Translations under genes and position numbers: made by a program | Origin: Arthrobacter subterraneus | Lineage (GTDB): Bacteria > Actinomycetota > Actinomycetes > Actinomycetales > Micrococcaceae | Reading direction: 5' to 3' | DNA: 64,000 nt | Assembly (NCBI RefSeq): GCF_900099735.1 | Contig: NZ_FNDT01000013.1 | Location: 36,313 to 100,312, forward strand | Notes under the pieces: generated by a model | The model's database searches: none | The model's input: the letters and a program-made list of their open reading frames with translations, nothing else | Told to the model about the DNA's origin: nothing | Part shown: one piece after another, positions 45,029 through 55,592 of the stretch | How the letters are laid out: the number at the start of each line of letters is the position of its first letter | Numbering within the stretch: the stretch's first letter is position 1

Positions 45029-46474
45029 CTAGGCAGCAGGCGACAGCCCGGGCATCGGAAGGCCGAAGACATCCTTCAGTGCCAGCTTCGCAGCGTGATA
45101 ACCGCCCATGCCGTGCACTCCCGGCCCGGGCGGAGTGGACGCCGAGCACAGGTAGAGGCCCTTCGCCGGCATCCGCCAGGGATTGGGTCCGAGCGACGGA
45201 CGTGCCAGCAGCTGCGGGATGGTAACCGCACCGCCGCTGAAATCACCGCCCACATAGTTCTCGTTGTAGTGTTCCAGGTCAGCCGCCGTCATCACATGGG
45301 AACGGACGACGACGTCACGGAAGCCGGGCGCAAAGCGCTCGATCTGCCGCACTATTGCTTCCGTCATGTCCCGGGTGGACCCGTGGGGCACGTGGCAGTA
45401 GGTCCAGAGCACGTGGCGCCCGTGGGGAGCGCGGGAGGGATCGAACCCGGACGGCTGGGAGACCAGGACGTAGGGGTTGTCCGGGTGCCGTCCCGCCGCC
45501 ACGGCGGCTTCGGATGCCGCCGTTTCCGCACGGGTACCGCCCACATGGACCGTGCCGGCGGACCACACCTCCTCATTGGCCCACGGCACCGGCTCGGACA
45601 GGATGAAGTCCACTTTGCAGGCGCCGTCACCGAACCTGAACTTGTCCAGCGTGGCGAGGTACTTCTGCGGCAGCCGCCCGCCTGCAATCCGCGCGGCAAC
45701 GTTCGGGGAGACGTCGAGCAGGACCGCCCGGGCGCCGTTGAGCTCGCCTACGGAATCGACCGTTTGCCCGGTGTGGATCACTCCGCCGTGGGCACGGATG
45801 TCCTCCGCCATCGCGTCCACGAGCGCCTGTGATCCACCGAGCGGGATGGGCCACCCACCGGCATGCGCGAGGGCACCGAGCGTCAGCCCGGCACCCGCGG
45901 CTGCGGGCGAGGGCAACCGTCCCACGGCATGCGCGGCAACACCGGTGAACAATGCGGCTGCTTCTTCCGTCGAGAAGCGCAGGTTCCACAGCCCGGAGCC
46001 CTGCTCCAGAGTTGCCAGGCCAAGGAGTGCGGCCGCCAGCGGGTGCCGCGGCACGCGCAGGAACTGGTTCAGTCCCGTGTCCACCACGCCCTCAATGTGC
46101 TGGATCAGCGGCCGCATCAGGCGTCGCCAGGCCTGCCCGTCCTTTCCGAGCCCCTGAACCGTCCGCCCGAGGTCGCGGTAGGCGAGGCCCGCGCGGCCGC
46201 CACCCAGCGGATTGGCGTAGGACAGCTCCGGCACTTCAAAGCGGACCCGTTCCTCCAGTCCAAACTCCCGGAAGAACGGGGAGGCCAGCGCCATCGGGTG
46301 CACCGCCGAGCAGACATCGTGGAAATGGTCCGGCTCGAGCAGCTCCATGGTGCGCGCTCCGCCGCCGATGGTCCGCCCGGCCTCGAAGACTTCAACGTTC
46401 AGTCCAGCCCGTGCCATCACGACGCCGGCCGCCAGCCCGTTGGGCCCGGCCCCGACTATCGCGACGTCCGCCAT
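45029..46474 (-). CDS. Phytoene-dehydrogenase-like FAD oxidoreductase
   Basis: A 481-residue flavoprotein with an N-terminal Rossmann FAD motif (VAIVGAGPNGLAAGVVMARAG, then Glu in VEVFEAG) and the GGGARTMEL pattern of the carotenoid desaturase family. The C-terminal LYLCSASTPPGPGVHGMGG is the second FAD-binding segment. No carotenoid genes are adjacent, so the substrate is not known. It lies 2 bases after the FemAB-like gene on the same strand. Confidence 0.85.
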   Translation of the reverse strand: MADVAIVGAGPNGLAAGVVMARAGLNVEVFEAGRTIGGGARTMELLEPDHFHDVCSAVHPMALASPFFREFGLEERVRFEVPELSYANPLGGGRAGLAYRDLGRTVQGLGKDGQAWRRLMRPLIQHIEGVVDTGLNQFLRVPRHPLAAALLGLATLEQGSGLWNLRFSTEEAAALFTGVAAHAVGRLPSPAAAGAGLTLGALAHAGGWPIPLGGSQALVDAMAEDIRAHGGVIHTGQTVDSVGELNGARAVLLDVSPNVAARIAGGRLPQKYLATLDKFRFGDGACKVDFILSEPVPWANEEVWSAGTVHVGGTRAETAASEAAVAAGRHPDNPYVLVSQPSGFDPSRAPHGRHVLWTYCHVPHGSTRDMTEAIVRQIERFAPGFRDVVVRSHVMTAADLEHYNENYVGGDFSGGAVTIPQLLARPSLGPNPWRMPAKGLYLCSASTPPGPGVHGMGGYHAAKLALKDVFGLPMPGLSPAA

Positions 46475-46476
46475 GA

Positions 46477-47571
46477 CTAGCTCCCGGCCCCGGAACGGCC
46501 TGCCCGCAGCCTGGCAAGCGACGACGCCGCCCCCATCAGAAGCGCACGGCCCTTCGCGGCCGCCGTGCGCCGGAAGGACAACAGTCCGGCGACCAGGCGG
46601 TACCGGCCGGGGTTAAGCGGAATGTCGTAGGTCGTGGGGATGTCCACGACGTTCTTCGAGAAGTTGCGTTTGAAGGTCGTCACGTTGACGAGCTGGGGGT
46701 AGTTCTCGCTCACGATGCCGGTGAGGCCGCATGCAGTGTTTCCCGCCGCCTTCAACTGCCTGAACGCTTCCCACAGCAGCAGGTACGGCGCGAAGGTCTT
46801 CCGCGCATCGTGGGTGCTGCCTGCAAAGTAGTAGACCGAATAGCCGCGGTACTCGGTGGTGATGAGCCAGCTCACCGCCCGGTTGTCGACGTAGGCCACC
46901 ATGAGCCGAAGATAATCGCCCAGGGTCGAGAGCAGCTTCTCGTAGTAATCGGCGCCGAAGCTCGAGAAGCCGTCGCGCTCCGCTGTTTCCTGAAGGATCG
47001 GGTAGAGCTCCTTCCGGAACACGTCCACCCAGTCCTCCCGCTCGATGGTCCGGATTTCCACCCCTGAGCGTTCCGCACGGCGGATGCTGTTCCGGGCGTT
47101 GGGCCTGAAGGACTTGAAGATCGCATCCTCGGAGGGCGTCAGATCGACGACGATCTCACGCTCGTACCAGCCGTGCTCAATGGGCCCGTCCGCGGGGGGC
47201 TGCGGGTGCTGGACCTGCATGCGGACGTAAAGCGGGTCTGTGCCGGGATCGGCAGCGAACTGCCGCTGGACCGTCCGCATCAGGCGAAGCTCTGCCTCCG
47301 GGGAACGGTCGGTGAGCCAGACCGGGCCGTTGATCGACACCAGGGATTCACGGAACCTGCGCCGCACCCGGAGCAGGCTCATCAGCACCGCCGGCGCACC
47401 GCCGTCGTCATAGTAGGCCCACAGACCGTAGGGTTCCCGGCCCAGGCCCCGCTCGAAGGCGGCCCACTGGGGGGTCTGCTCGAGGGGGATCACGACGCCG
47501 GGATGAGCCGATGTCAGCGCTTCGAAAGCCTCAGGGGTAAGGCGTTCGCTGCGGAAGACGGATTCTGTCAC
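46477..47571 (-). CDS. FemAB-family peptidoglycan aminoacyltransferase
   Basis: A 364-residue protein with two GNAT-like domains, as in FemX/FemAB enzymes that add amino acids from aminoacyl-tRNA to the lipid II side chain. Key segments are TPQWAAFERGLGREPYGLWA, KSFRPNARNSIRRAERSGVEI and YYFAGSTHDARKTFAPYLLLWEA. It should build the interpeptide bridge of the cell wall, which varies among Micrococcaceae. It overlaps the upstream glycosyltransferase gene by 4 bases. Confidence 0.88.
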   Translation of the reverse strand: MTESVFRSERLTPEAFEALTSAHPGVVIPLEQTPQWAAFERGLGREPYGLWAYYDDGGAPAVLMSLLRVRRRFRESLVSINGPVWLTDRSPEAELRLMRTVQRQFAADPGTDPLYVRMQVQHPQPPADGPIEHGWYEREIVVDLTPSEDAIFKSFRPNARNSIRRAERSGVEIRTIEREDWVDVFRKELYPILQETAERDGFSSFGADYYEKLLSTLGDYLRLMVAYVDNRAVSWLITTEYRGYSVYYFAGSTHDARKTFAPYLLLWEAFRQLKAAGNTACGLTGIVSENYPQLVNVTTFKRNFSKNVVDIPTTYDIPLNPGRYRLVAGLLSFRRTAAAKGRALLMGAASSLARLRAGRSGAGS

Positions 47572-49037
47572 TGAGGGTCTTTCGGTGCGGGAGTATGCGG
47601 ATCCGGACGGGACTCGTTCCAGCCTACCGGAGGGGGTCCGGTCCGATCAGGAGCCGTGTTGAAAGGGCCGCCGGCAGGATCATCGATCTGCAGGCGGCGT
47701 ACCGGATCGTATTCCGGCTCCACTATGTGATGTGCCACGCGGTACATGAGGTATCCGGTCACCAGCAGACGCCCAAACACCGCGGCCACAAAGTAGGGCG
47801 AGTCGATGTTGTTCTCCACTGCGCCCGACGACGCCTCCCGGGCAACATACATCCAGAAGGCCCACCAGTGCAGCACTTCCACAAGCTGCCAGACAACAAA
47901 TATTCTCCAGTCGACATAGGACAGTGCCAGGAAGGGAAGCAGCCACAATGTGAACTCGGGCCGGTAGTTGGGAAGAACGAGAACTAGCGCTCCCATCAGG
48001 AGAAACACCACCTGGGGAAGCCGCGGCCGCCGTGGAGCCTTCAGGACCAGCAGCACTATCAGCCCTCCAAGCACGCTGAAGGCCCCGACCGCCAGGAGCG
48101 TCGCCGTCTCTGACGCAAGAGCCGGAACGCCCAGCCGCTCAGCCAGGAGGTCATAGCCCGCCCAGAGCGAGGACGAAATGTTCAGGCGCGCGGGGTCGTA
48201 CTGCCAGGGAAGCGCCAGGGCCTGCCCCGGACCAAACGGAAGAACCATGAGGAACCAGATCGCCCCCATCGAGCCGCCGGCGAGCAGAACCGCCCGCCAC
48301 CGGCCCGTACGCGCTGCCAGCAAAGCCATCGCCGCCAAAACCAGCACCACGTGGATGCTGAAACCGGCACCGAACCCCAGCAGCACGCCCGCCATCACGT
48401 AGCGGTGCCGGGCAAACGCCAGCACCGAGGCCACGCTGAGGCCTACGGACAGCAGCGCCCAACCCGACGTGGCAGTGAGGATCAGGATGGGCGCTGTTGC
48501 AACTATTGCCGCGTCCCACGGCCGCCGGCTGGCAAGCCGTGCGGTTCCAAGGACAACGCCGATCCACGCCGCGGCAATCAGCACCGCGTGGAGGTCGAAA
48601 AACTGAACCACCGTCTCCGTACGGACTATTCCGTCCGACGACGCCGGCACCAGCAGCGAGACCAGTCCCGCCACCACCCCGGTCAACAGCGGGCCATCGA
48701 ACGTCGATCCCTCAGCAAACGGCAGCAGGCCGCTCCCGAGGCCCTGGAACTGGAACGCTTCGGTCCAGTCGGAATAGCAGGTGCGATAGAACTGCGCCGG
48801 CCGTACCCACCCTTCCTCCCGGCACGGAACCTTGACCAGGAACGCGAGGAGGGCCGCCGCCGTCGTCAGCAGGATCAGCACCCGCTCGATTGTGAAGACC
48901 GCCGGCCGAATCAGACCGGGCGCGGCATGCCGGCCCAGCGGGCCGCCGGCCACTTCCCTGAGCTGCCTGAGCAGCGCATCCCTGCGGGACGGCGCGGAGA
49001 TACTCGCGGGGTGCCGCAGGCTCTCCTCATGCTCCAT
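47568..49037 (-). CDS. GT-C-type membrane glycosyltransferase (GT87-like)
   Basis: A 489-residue protein with about ten to twelve membrane helices, a short acidic loop after the first helix (CYSDWTEAFQFQGL) and a soluble Pro-rich C-terminus. This layout and the conserved Asp fit the polyprenol-phosphate-sugar-dependent GT87/DUF2029-like enzymes that add mannose to envelope glycans. The sugar and acceptor are not known. I used the ATG at 49037; a longer frame from 49208 overlaps the ino1 leader on the other strand. It is followed by the FemAB and flavoprotein genes in one probable operon. Confidence 0.65.
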   Translation of the reverse strand: MEHEESLRHPASISAPSRRDALLRQLREVAGGPLGRHAAPGLIRPAVFTIERVLILLTTAAALLAFLVKVPCREEGWVRPAQFYRTCYSDWTEAFQFQGLGSGLLPFAEGSTFDGPLLTGVVAGLVSLLVPASSDGIVRTETVVQFFDLHAVLIAAAWIGVVLGTARLASRRPWDAAIVATAPILILTATSGWALLSVGLSVASVLAFARHRYVMAGVLLGFGAGFSIHVVLVLAAMALLAARTGRWRAVLLAGGSMGAIWFLMVLPFGPGQALALPWQYDPARLNISSSLWAGYDLLAERLGVPALASETATLLAVGAFSVLGGLIVLLVLKAPRRPRLPQVVFLLMGALVLVLPNYRPEFTLWLLPFLALSYVDWRIFVVWQLVEVLHWWAFWMYVAREASSGAVENNIDSPYFVAAVFGRLLVTGYLMYRVAHHIVEPEYDPVRRLQIDDPAGGPFNTAPDRTGPPPVGWNESRPDPHTPAPKDPQ

Positions 49038-49191
49038 GGGTCGAAAGCCTAGCGGCGTCAGGAATGACTCGGGAACAGCGTGTGTTGGCATAAACAAGTA
49101 GACTGTGTGAGCTGTGGATTTCGCCGGGGGCCAAAGACAAAACGACGACGTCAGTCCAACCGGTCTTATAACGCGCGTAAAGAGGAGAACA

Positions 49192-50277
49192 GTGGGAAAC
49201 AACCCCATTCGGGTAGCAATCGTCGGTGTCGGAAACTGTGCTGCATCGCTGGTGCAGGGTGTTCAGTACTACAAGGATGCGGACGCAAGCGCCACCATCC
49301 CGGGTCTGATGCACGTGGAATTCGGCAAGTACCACGTCAACGATGTGCAGTTCGTCACCGCCTTTGACGTTGACGGCAAGAAGGTCGGCCTCGACCTTTC
49401 CGACGCCATAGGCGCCAGCGAGAACAACACCATCAAGATCGCCGACGTGCCGCCTACCGGCATAAAGGTCCAGCGCGGCCACACCCTCGACGGTCTGGGC
49501 AAGTACTACCGCGAGACCATCGTGGAGTCCGACGCCGAGCCCGTTGACGTTGTCGCCGAGCTCAAGGCCTCGCAGGTCGACGTCATGGTGTGCTACCTGC
49601 CCGTCGGCTCCGAAGCGGCAGCAAAGTTCTACGCCCAGTGCGCCATCGATGCGGGCGTAGCCTTCGTCAACGCCCTTCCCGTCTTCATTGCCGGCACCAA
49701 GGAGTGGGCTGACAAGTTCACCGAAGCCGGCGTCCCCATTGTGGGAGATGACATCAAGAGCCAGATCGGCGCAACGATCACGCACCGCGTCATGGCCAAG
49801 CTGTTCGAAGACCGCGGCGTCACGCTGGACCGCACCTACCAGTTGAACGTCGGCGGCAACATGGACTTCAAGAACATGCTTGAGCGTGACCGTCTTGAAT
49901 CCAAGAAGATCTCCAAGACCCAGGCCGTCACCTCCAACGTCGAGGCTGAGATGCACGCTGACGACGTCCACATCGGCCCGTCGGATTACGTGGCCTGGCT
50001 CGATGACCGCAAGTGGGCCTTTGTCCGCCTCGAGGGCCGCAACTTCGGTGATGCCCCCGTCTCACTCGAGTACAAGCTTGAGGTGTGGGACTCCCCGAAC
50101 TCCGCGGGTGTCATCATCGACGCCATCCGCGCCGCCAAGATCGCTGCCGACCGCGGCATCGGTGGGCCAATCCTCTCCGCGTCCAGCTACTTCATGAAGT
50201 CGCCGCCGGAGCAGTACAACGACGACATCGCCCGCGACAAGGTGGAAGCCTTCATCCGCGGCGAGGTTGAGCGCTAA
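49192..50277 (+). CDS. ino1: Inositol-3-phosphate synthase
   Basis: A 361-residue NAD-dependent synthase that converts glucose-6-phosphate to 1L-myo-inositol-3-phosphate, the first step to mycothiol and phosphatidylinositol. It begins with the NAD-binding [20 protein letters not shown] and has the conserved [15 protein letters not shown] and [12 protein letters not shown]. The short actinobacterial form is typical. The start is GTG at 49192, with AGAGGAG just before it. A strong terminator follows at 50292. Confidence 0.95.
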   Translation: MGNNPIRVAIVGVGNCAASLVQGVQYYKDADASATIPGLMHVEFGKYHVNDVQFVTAFDVDGKKVGLDLSDAIGASENNTIKIADVPPTGIKVQRGHTLDGLGKYYRETIVESDAEPVDVVAELKASQVDVMVCYLPVGSEAAAKFYAQCAIDAGVAFVNALPVFIAGTKEWADKFTEAGVPIVGDDIKSQIGATITHRVMAKLFEDRGVTLDRTYQLNVGGNMDFKNMLERDRLESKKISKTQAVTSNVEAEMHADDVHIGPSDYVAWLDDRKWAFVRLEGRNFGDAPVSLEYKLEVWDSPNSAGVIIDAIRAAKIAADRGIGGPILSASSYFMKSPPEQYNDDIARDKVEAFIRGEVER

Positions 50278-50291
50278 ACGCTCCAGCAGAA

Positions 50292-50330
50292 ACGAAACGC
50301 TTCCGGTTCAACCGGGAGCGTTTCGTGTTT
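50292..50330 (+). terminator. Strong hairpin terminator after ino1
   Basis: ACGAAACGCTTCCGGT (50292-50307) pairs with 50311-50326 over 16 positions, including one G-T pair, around a 3-base loop, followed by GTTT. It starts 15 bases past the ino1 stop codon. Confidence 0.88.
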
Positions 50331-50432
50331 CCAGGGCCGGTTGGCTGCCGCTGCGTCGCGGGCATGAGAGATTGTTGACATGAGCAAGAAGAAGCGTGGG
50401 CGGTCCGCAGAGGATGGCGCTTCGAATCGACG

Positions 50433-51449
50433 ATGTCCCGGTCTCCGATGACGGGCACACCTCCCCACCCGCTTCGCGCTACGCTTCCCGGGCTGGGTGT
50501 CTGCCTCGCCGGGGCGGGGCTCGCCTGGGGTTTGAGCAGGCTGCTGCAGGGGACCAGCCCGCTGCTGATTGCCATCCTGCTCGGCGCGGTGTGGGGAAAC
50601 ACCCGGCCCATATCGGCCGGCCTGGTCGGCGGTATCACCTTCTCTTCAAGGCGCCTGCTCAGGGCAGGAATTGTCCTGCTGGGCCTCCAACTTTCGCTCT
50701 CGGCGGTTCTTGATCTCGGGCCGGCCGTGCTGCTTGTTGTCCTCCTGTCGGTTGGAGTCACGTTCGGTGCCACTGTCTGGCTCGGGAAACTCCTCGGCAT
50801 CGGCCTTGCCCAGCGCCTCCTCATTGCCTCCGGGTTCTCCATCTGCGGGGCCGCGGCGGTCGCAGCGGTGGAGAGCGCCGTCGGAGCCAGGAAGACGGAG
50901 GTTGCCACCGCGATCGGGTTGGTGGTCCTCTTCGGGACCCTGATGATTCCGGCAGTCCCGTTCCTCGGGGGGCTCCTGGGACTACCCGAGCGCACCCTCG
51001 GTATCTGGATCGGTGCCTCGACTCACGAAGTGGCACAGGTGGTGGCAGCCGGTGACGCGGTGGGCAGCTCCGCTCTGGCCGTAGCCGTCACGGTGAAGCT
51101 CGCCCGCGTGCTTACTCTTGCTCCGATTGCCGCTGGAATCGCGCTGCACGCGCGCCGTACCGGGCCGAGGAGCGGCGGCACAATGCCGCCCGTCGTTCCG
51201 CTGTTCATTGTGGGGTTCGTGGGAGCGATGCTGGCGCGTACCGCGGAGGTGCTTCCCGCGGATGCCCTGGCCGCAGCTCAAGTGGTGCAGACCGTGCTGC
51301 TGTCCGCGGCGATGTTCGCACTGGGGCTGGGTGTGCAGCTGAGAAGCCTGCTCCGGGTGGGTAGGCGACCCGTTCTGTTGGGCATTCTCTCCACGCTGGT
51401 GATTCTCGCTGTTTCCCTCATCGGGACACTGGTCCTGCCCCTCGGTTAG
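50433..51449 (+). CDS. YeiH-family putative sulfate exporter
   Basis: A 338-residue membrane protein with about ten helices and the YeiH/PF03601 core: AILLGAVWGNTRP, then SGFSICGAAAVAAVESAV, and IGASTHEVAQVVAAGDAVG. The family has been annotated as a sulfate exporter on weak evidence. The start may be ATG 50433 or ATG 50448. A 24-codon frame (50380-50451) that reads MSKKKRGRSAEDGASN overlaps it and may be a leader peptide or a decayed gene start. It converges on kbl. Confidence 0.82.
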   Translation: MSRSPMTGTPPHPLRATLPGLGVCLAGAGLAWGLSRLLQGTSPLLIAILLGAVWGNTRPISAGLVGGITFSSRRLLRAGIVLLGLQLSLSAVLDLGPAVLLVVLLSVGVTFGATVWLGKLLGIGLAQRLLIASGFSICGAAAVAAVESAVGARKTEVATAIGLVVLFGTLMIPAVPFLGGLLGLPERTLGIWIGASTHEVAQVVAAGDAVGSSALAVAVTVKLARVLTLAPIAAGIALHARRTGPRSGGTMPPVVPLFIVGFVGAMLARTAEVLPADALAAAQVVQTVLLSAAMFALGLGVQLRSLLRVGRRPVLLGILSTLVILAVSLIGTLVLPLG

Positions 51450-51471
51450 AAGGGACAGGACGGGCAGCGTT

Positions 51472-52665
51472 TTAGGCTTCCGCGTCGCGTGCGGCGATGA
51501 AGGCGGCCACGCAGGTTTCGACGTCGTCCGTGCTGTGCGCGGCGGAGAGCTGCACGCGGATCCTGGCCGCTCCCTTGGGGACCACGGGGTAGCTGAACGC
51601 GATCACGTAGACACCGTGTTCCAGCATGCGGTCCGCCACCCTCGCCGCCAGCGCCGCATCCCCGAACATCACCGGAATGATCGGATGCTCACCCTCAAGG
51701 AGGTCGAAGCCTTCCTCGCTCATCCGCCGCCGGAACAACGCCGCGTTCTCCCCCAGCCGCGCACGAAGATCGGCACTGTTCTGCACCAAATCCAACGCGG
51801 TGAGCGTCGCCGCCACAATCGAGGGGGCGAGTGAGTTGGAGAACAGGTACGGCCGGGCACGCTGGCGCAGCAACTCAACAATCTCCGCCCGCCCCGACAC
51901 ATACCCGCCCGACGCGCCACCCAACGCCTTACCGAACGTCCCCGTATAAATATCGACCCGGTCCGAGACCCCCGCGTGCTCGGGGGTACCGGCGCCGGTG
52001 CCCCCCATGAACCCCACCGCATGGGAATCATCGACCATCACCATCGCGTCATACCGCTCCGCCAGGTCGCAGATCTCCCGCAGCGGCGCCAGATACCCGT
52101 CCATCGAGAACACCCCGTCGGTGACCACCAGACGGCGGCGCGCACCGGAGGCCTCCTGCAGTTTCGCCTCAAGATCAGCCATGTCCCGGTTCGCGTAACG
52201 GTACCGCTGCGCCTTGCTCAACCGGATCCCGTCAATGATCGAGGCGTGATTCAACGCATCAGAAATGACCGCGTCCTCAGCATTCAACAGCGATTCGAAC
52301 ACCCCGCCGTTCGCGTCGAAACACGACGAAAAAAGGATCGTGCCCTCCGTCCCCAAAAACTCCGACACCCGCTCCTCCAACTCCAGGTGCAGGTCCTGGG
52401 TGCCGCAGATGAACCGCACCGACGCCATCCCGAAACCGCGCTCATCCAACGCACCCTTCGCCGCCTCGATAATCGACGGATGATCAGCCAACCCCAGATA
52501 ATTGTTGGCACAGAAATTCAGCACCCGGGCGCCCTCTGCGTCCCCCAGCGCCGCCCGGATGGAATTGGACTGCGGCGAGGAGATCGTGCGCTCGTGCTTG
52601 TAGAGACCGGCATCCCGTATCTCCTGCAACTCCGACTGAAGCTGGTCCCGCACTGCAACAAACAT
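51472..52665 (-). CDS. kbl: Glycine C-acetyltransferase (2-amino-3-ketobutyrate CoA ligase)
   Basis: A 397-residue PLP enzyme that splits 2-amino-3-ketobutyrate with CoA into glycine and acetyl-CoA. It shows [15 protein letters not shown] near the N-terminus, [20 protein letters not shown], and the PLP Lys in [16 protein letters not shown]. It lies 12 bases after tdh, its pathway partner. The two give a threonine-to-glycine route whose product feeds the glycine cleavage operon at 37-43 kb. Confidence 0.95.
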   Translation of the reverse strand: MFVAVRDQLQSELQEIRDAGLYKHERTISSPQSNSIRAALGDAEGARVLNFCANNYLGLADHPSIIEAAKGALDERGFGMASVRFICGTQDLHLELEERVSEFLGTEGTILFSSCFDANGGVFESLLNAEDAVISDALNHASIIDGIRLSKAQRYRYANRDMADLEAKLQEASGARRRLVVTDGVFSMDGYLAPLREICDLAERYDAMVMVDDSHAVGFMGGTGAGTPEHAGVSDRVDIYTGTFGKALGGASGGYVSGRAEIVELLRQRARPYLFSNSLAPSIVAATLTALDLVQNSADLRARLGENAALFRRRMSEEGFDLLEGEHPIIPVMFGDAALAARVADRMLEHGVYVIAFSYPVVPKGAARIRVQLSAAHSTDDVETCVAAFIAARDAEA

Positions 52666-52677
52666 TCCGTTCCTCCT

Positions 52678-53721
52678 CTAGATTGCCGACCAGTCCAGCA
52701 CTACCTTGCCGCTGCGCCCGTCCCGGGCAATGTTGAAGCCTTCCTGCCACTCCGACGCCGGCAGCACGTCCGTCACCACGCTCGCCACCGCATCGCGCAG
52801 CCGGTGGTTGGACTGCAGCATCGCGCTCATCGCGTACCAGGTCTCAAACATCTCCCGCCCATACACACCCTTCAGGGTGAGCATGTGCGTGACCACCTTC
52901 CCCCAGTCGATCGTGATGTCCGACGACGGAAGGCCCAGCATCGCAATCCGCCCGCCATGGTTCATGTTGTCGATCATTTCCGGCAAGGCCGGGGCATGCC
53001 CCGACATCTCCAGCCCGATGTCAAAGCCCTCCACCATATGCAGTTCCCGCTGCGCCTCCGTGATCCGCATCCGGCTCACATCCACCGCCAGATCCACCCC
53101 GATCGAACGCGCCAGCTCGAGCCGGGGCTGCGAAACATCCGTGATTGCGATATTCCGGGCGCCCGCATGCCGGGCCACCGCGATCGCCATCAAGCCGATC
53201 GGCCCCGCACCGGTGATCAGCACATCCTCACCCACCAGCGGGAAGCTCAGCGCCGTATGCACCGCATTCCCGAACGGATCAAACACCGCGCCCAGCTCCG
53301 GTGTCACACCATCATGGTGGACCCACACATTCATCTCCGGAATCACCACATACTCGGCGAACGCCCCGTCCCGCTGCACCCCGACACTGACCGTACGAAT
53401 GCACATCTGGCGGCGCCCCGCCCGGCAGTTCCGGCAGATCCCGCACACAATATGACCCTCACCGGAGACCCGGTCGCCCACCCGGACCTCATGCACACCG
53501 TCACCGAGCGCGACCACCTCGCCGTAGAACTCGTGTCCGGGAATCAGCGGCGCCTGGATGATTCCCGCCGCCCACGCATCCCACGACTCAATATGCAGGT
53601 CCGTACCGCAGATACCGGTGGTGAGCACCCGGATTTTCACCTCGCCCAGGCCGGGCACAGGCTCCGGCCGGTCCACCAATTCAAAACCGGGTTGCGCACC
53701 GGGCTTGTAGAGCGCTTTCAC
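52678..53721 (-). CDS. tdh: L-threonine 3-dehydrogenase
   Basis: A 347-residue medium-chain zinc dehydrogenase. Catalytic zinc ligands are Cys in [12 protein letters not shown] and His-Glu in GHEFYGEV; the structural zinc Cys set is [15 protein letters not shown]; the NAD-binding motif is [17 protein letters not shown]. It oxidises threonine to 2-amino-3-ketobutyrate, the substrate of kbl next door. It lies 35 bases after fhs on the same strand. Confidence 0.95.
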   Translation of the reverse strand: MKALYKPGAQPGFELVDRPEPVPGLGEVKIRVLTTGICGTDLHIESWDAWAAGIIQAPLIPGHEFYGEVVALGDGVHEVRVGDRVSGEGHIVCGICRNCRAGRRQMCIRTVSVGVQRDGAFAEYVVIPEMNVWVHHDGVTPELGAVFDPFGNAVHTALSFPLVGEDVLITGAGPIGLMAIAVARHAGARNIAITDVSQPRLELARSIGVDLAVDVSRMRITEAQRELHMVEGFDIGLEMSGHAPALPEMIDNMNHGGRIAMLGLPSSDITIDWGKVVTHMLTLKGVYGREMFETWYAMSAMLQSNHRLRDAVASVVTDVLPASEWQEGFNIARDGRSGKVVLDWSAI

Positions 53722-53756
53722 TCAGCAGTCCTTTCCCAGGTCTTGACCAACGGTGT

Positions 53757-55448
53757 TCAAAACAGCCCCACCGCGCCGCCGTCGTCGTCGACGTCCATGC
53801 GCAGGGCGCCGGGCTCCCTGGGCAGACCCGGCATGGTCATCACCGCACCGGTGAGGGCGACGATGAATCCCGCACCGGTCTTCGGAATCAGGTCGCGCAC
53901 ATGCAGGGTGAAACCCTCAGGTGCTCCCAGCCGGGTGGCATCGTCCGAGAAGGAGTACTGGGTCTTCGCCATGCATACCGGCAGGTCGTCCCACCCGTTG
54001 GCCTGAATCTCGGCGAGCCGGCGAAGTGCAGGAGTGGAAAACGCGACGTCACACGCTCCGTAGATCTCCTGCGCAATGGTTCGGACCTTCTCCTCCACAG
54101 ACAGTTCCAGCGGGTAGAGATGCCGGAAGGACCGGGGTTCATCCAGCGCGGCCAGCACCGTGGCGGCAAGTTCATCACCGCCGGGCCCGCCGCCTCCTTC
54201 GCCCCAGATGTCGGCCACCGCGGCGCTGACGCCCTCACCGGCGCACCAGCGCAGCAGCCAGGCGAGTTCCTCATCCGTATCGGTGGCGAATTTGTTGACC
54301 GCGACCACAGGGGTGATGCCGAACTTTTTGACGTTCGCAACGTGACGCCGCAGGTTGACCGCTCCGCGTTCCAGGGCCCCCACGTCGGGCCGGCGCAGGT
54401 CCTCCTTGGCCACCCCGCCGTGCATCTTCAGTGCGCGGATGGTTGCAACCAGTACGACGGCGTCGGGTGCCACATCCGCGGACCTCGCCTTGATGTTCAT
54501 GAATTTTTCGGCGCCGAGGTCCGCACCGAACCCGGCCTCCGTCACCACAAGATCGGCGATACTGCGCGCTGTCTGCGTGGCAATGACCGAGTTGCAGCCG
54601 TGCGCAATGTTCGCGAACGGCCCACCGTGCACCAGGGCCGGGGTGCCCGCGATGGTCTGGACGAGGTTGGGCTTGACCGCGTCCTTGAGCAGGAGCGTCA
54701 GTGCTCCTTCGACGCCGAGGTCCGCAACGGTGACCGGTTTCCGGTCGTAGGTGTAGCCAACCGTCATCAGGGCGAGCCGCCGGCGCAGGTCGGCAAGGTC
54801 GGTTGCCAGGCAGAAGACGGCCATTACTTCGGAGGCCACGGTAATGTCGAACCCGTCCTGGCGGGGCACGCCCTGGGTTGCCCCGCCAAGGCCGATCACC
54901 ACTTCGCGCAGCGCGCGGTCATTGACGTCGAGGACCCGCTTGAATGTGATCCTGCGGGGATCGATGTTGAGGGGGTTGCCCTGGTAGATGGAGTTGTCCA
55001 CCAAGGCCATCAGGGTGTTGTTGGCGCTGGTGATCGCGTGGAAGTCGCCGGTGAAGTGGAGGTTGATGTCCTCCATCGGCAGCACCTGCGAGTAACCGCC
55101 GCCGGTGGCGCCGCCCTTCATGCCCATCACCGGTCCCAGTGAGGGTTCACGCAGGGCAACCATGACGTTCCGGCCGGCCCGCGCCAGGGAATCGGCCAGA
55201 CCCACCGTACAGGTGGATTTCCCCTCACCTGCGGGAGTGGGGCTCATGGCACTGACCAGGATCACTTTTCCGGGTGCCTTCCCGGGGACGGGGGGCAGCC
55301 GCGAGGTGTCGATCTTCGCCTTGTACCGCCCGTACAGCTCCAGCGCATCCGCAGGGATGCCCGCGGATGCGGCGATCTCCTCAATGGGACGGATCCGGGC
55401 GGCGTGGGCAATGTCGAGATCGGACGCAGGGGCGTGGATGGACGTCAT
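53757..55448 (-). CDS. fhs: Formate-tetrahydrofolate ligase
   Basis: A 563-residue enzyme that makes 10-formyl-THF from formate, THF and ATP. It has the phosphate-binding [16 protein letters not shown] (about 72-87), [24 protein letters not shown] motif [15 protein letters not shown], and [11 protein letters not shown]. Length matches the family. Placed before tdh-kbl, it ties formate to the folate pool. It may be in one operon with them. The start at 55448 has no very strong ribosome binding site; an AAGGATTAAG stretch lies upstream. Confidence 0.95.
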   Translation of the reverse strand: MTSIHAPASDLDIAHAARIRPIEEIAASAGIPADALELYGRYKAKIDTSRLPPVPGKAPGKVILVSAMSPTPAGEGKSTCTVGLADSLARAGRNVMVALREPSLGPVMGMKGGATGGGYSQVLPMEDINLHFTGDFHAITSANNTLMALVDNSIYQGNPLNIDPRRITFKRVLDVNDRALREVVIGLGGATQGVPRQDGFDITVASEVMAVFCLATDLADLRRRLALMTVGYTYDRKPVTVADLGVEGALTLLLKDAVKPNLVQTIAGTPALVHGGPFANIAHGCNSVIATQTARSIADLVVTEAGFGADLGAEKFMNIKARSADVAPDAVVLVATIRALKMHGGVAKEDLRRPDVGALERGAVNLRRHVANVKKFGITPVVAVNKFATDTDEELAWLLRWCAGEGVSAAVADIWGEGGGGPGGDELAATVLAALDEPRSFRHLYPLELSVEEKVRTIAQEIYGACDVAFSTPALRRLAEIQANGWDDLPVCMAKTQYSFSDDATRLGAPEGFTLHVRDLIPKTGAGFIVALTGAVMTMPGLPREPGALRMDVDDDGGAVGLF

Positions 55449-55532
55449 CGTCTTAATCCTTCCGGGGTGCTGGCAGGACTGGGGCGGCTCGGGTGGAAGC
55501 TCAGATCCAATCTACCAGCGCCGCGGAGAGGG

Positions 55533-55592
55533 GAACTTTTGCGCACCTCTGGTGACTTTCCAGCGTGGAAAGTCAGAGGTGCGCAAAAGTTC
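55533..55592 (-). terminator. Long hairpin at the end of the phosphatase-like gene
   Basis: GAACTTTTGCGCACCTCTG begins the left arm at 55533, and the matching right arm runs 55567-55592, pairing about 26 positions with a single 3-base bulge and a 5-base loop. It starts at the stop codon of the gene at 55592-56359. On that gene's strand the tail is rich in T and C. The stem is longer than most terminators, so a mobile-palindrome origin is possible. Confidence 0.7.

Noticed and set aside
51976..54006. 676-codon open frame on the plus strand
   Set aside because: It lies antisense to kbl, tdh and the end of fhs, all with clear catalytic motifs. The translated product is His/Arg/Pro-rich without domains.
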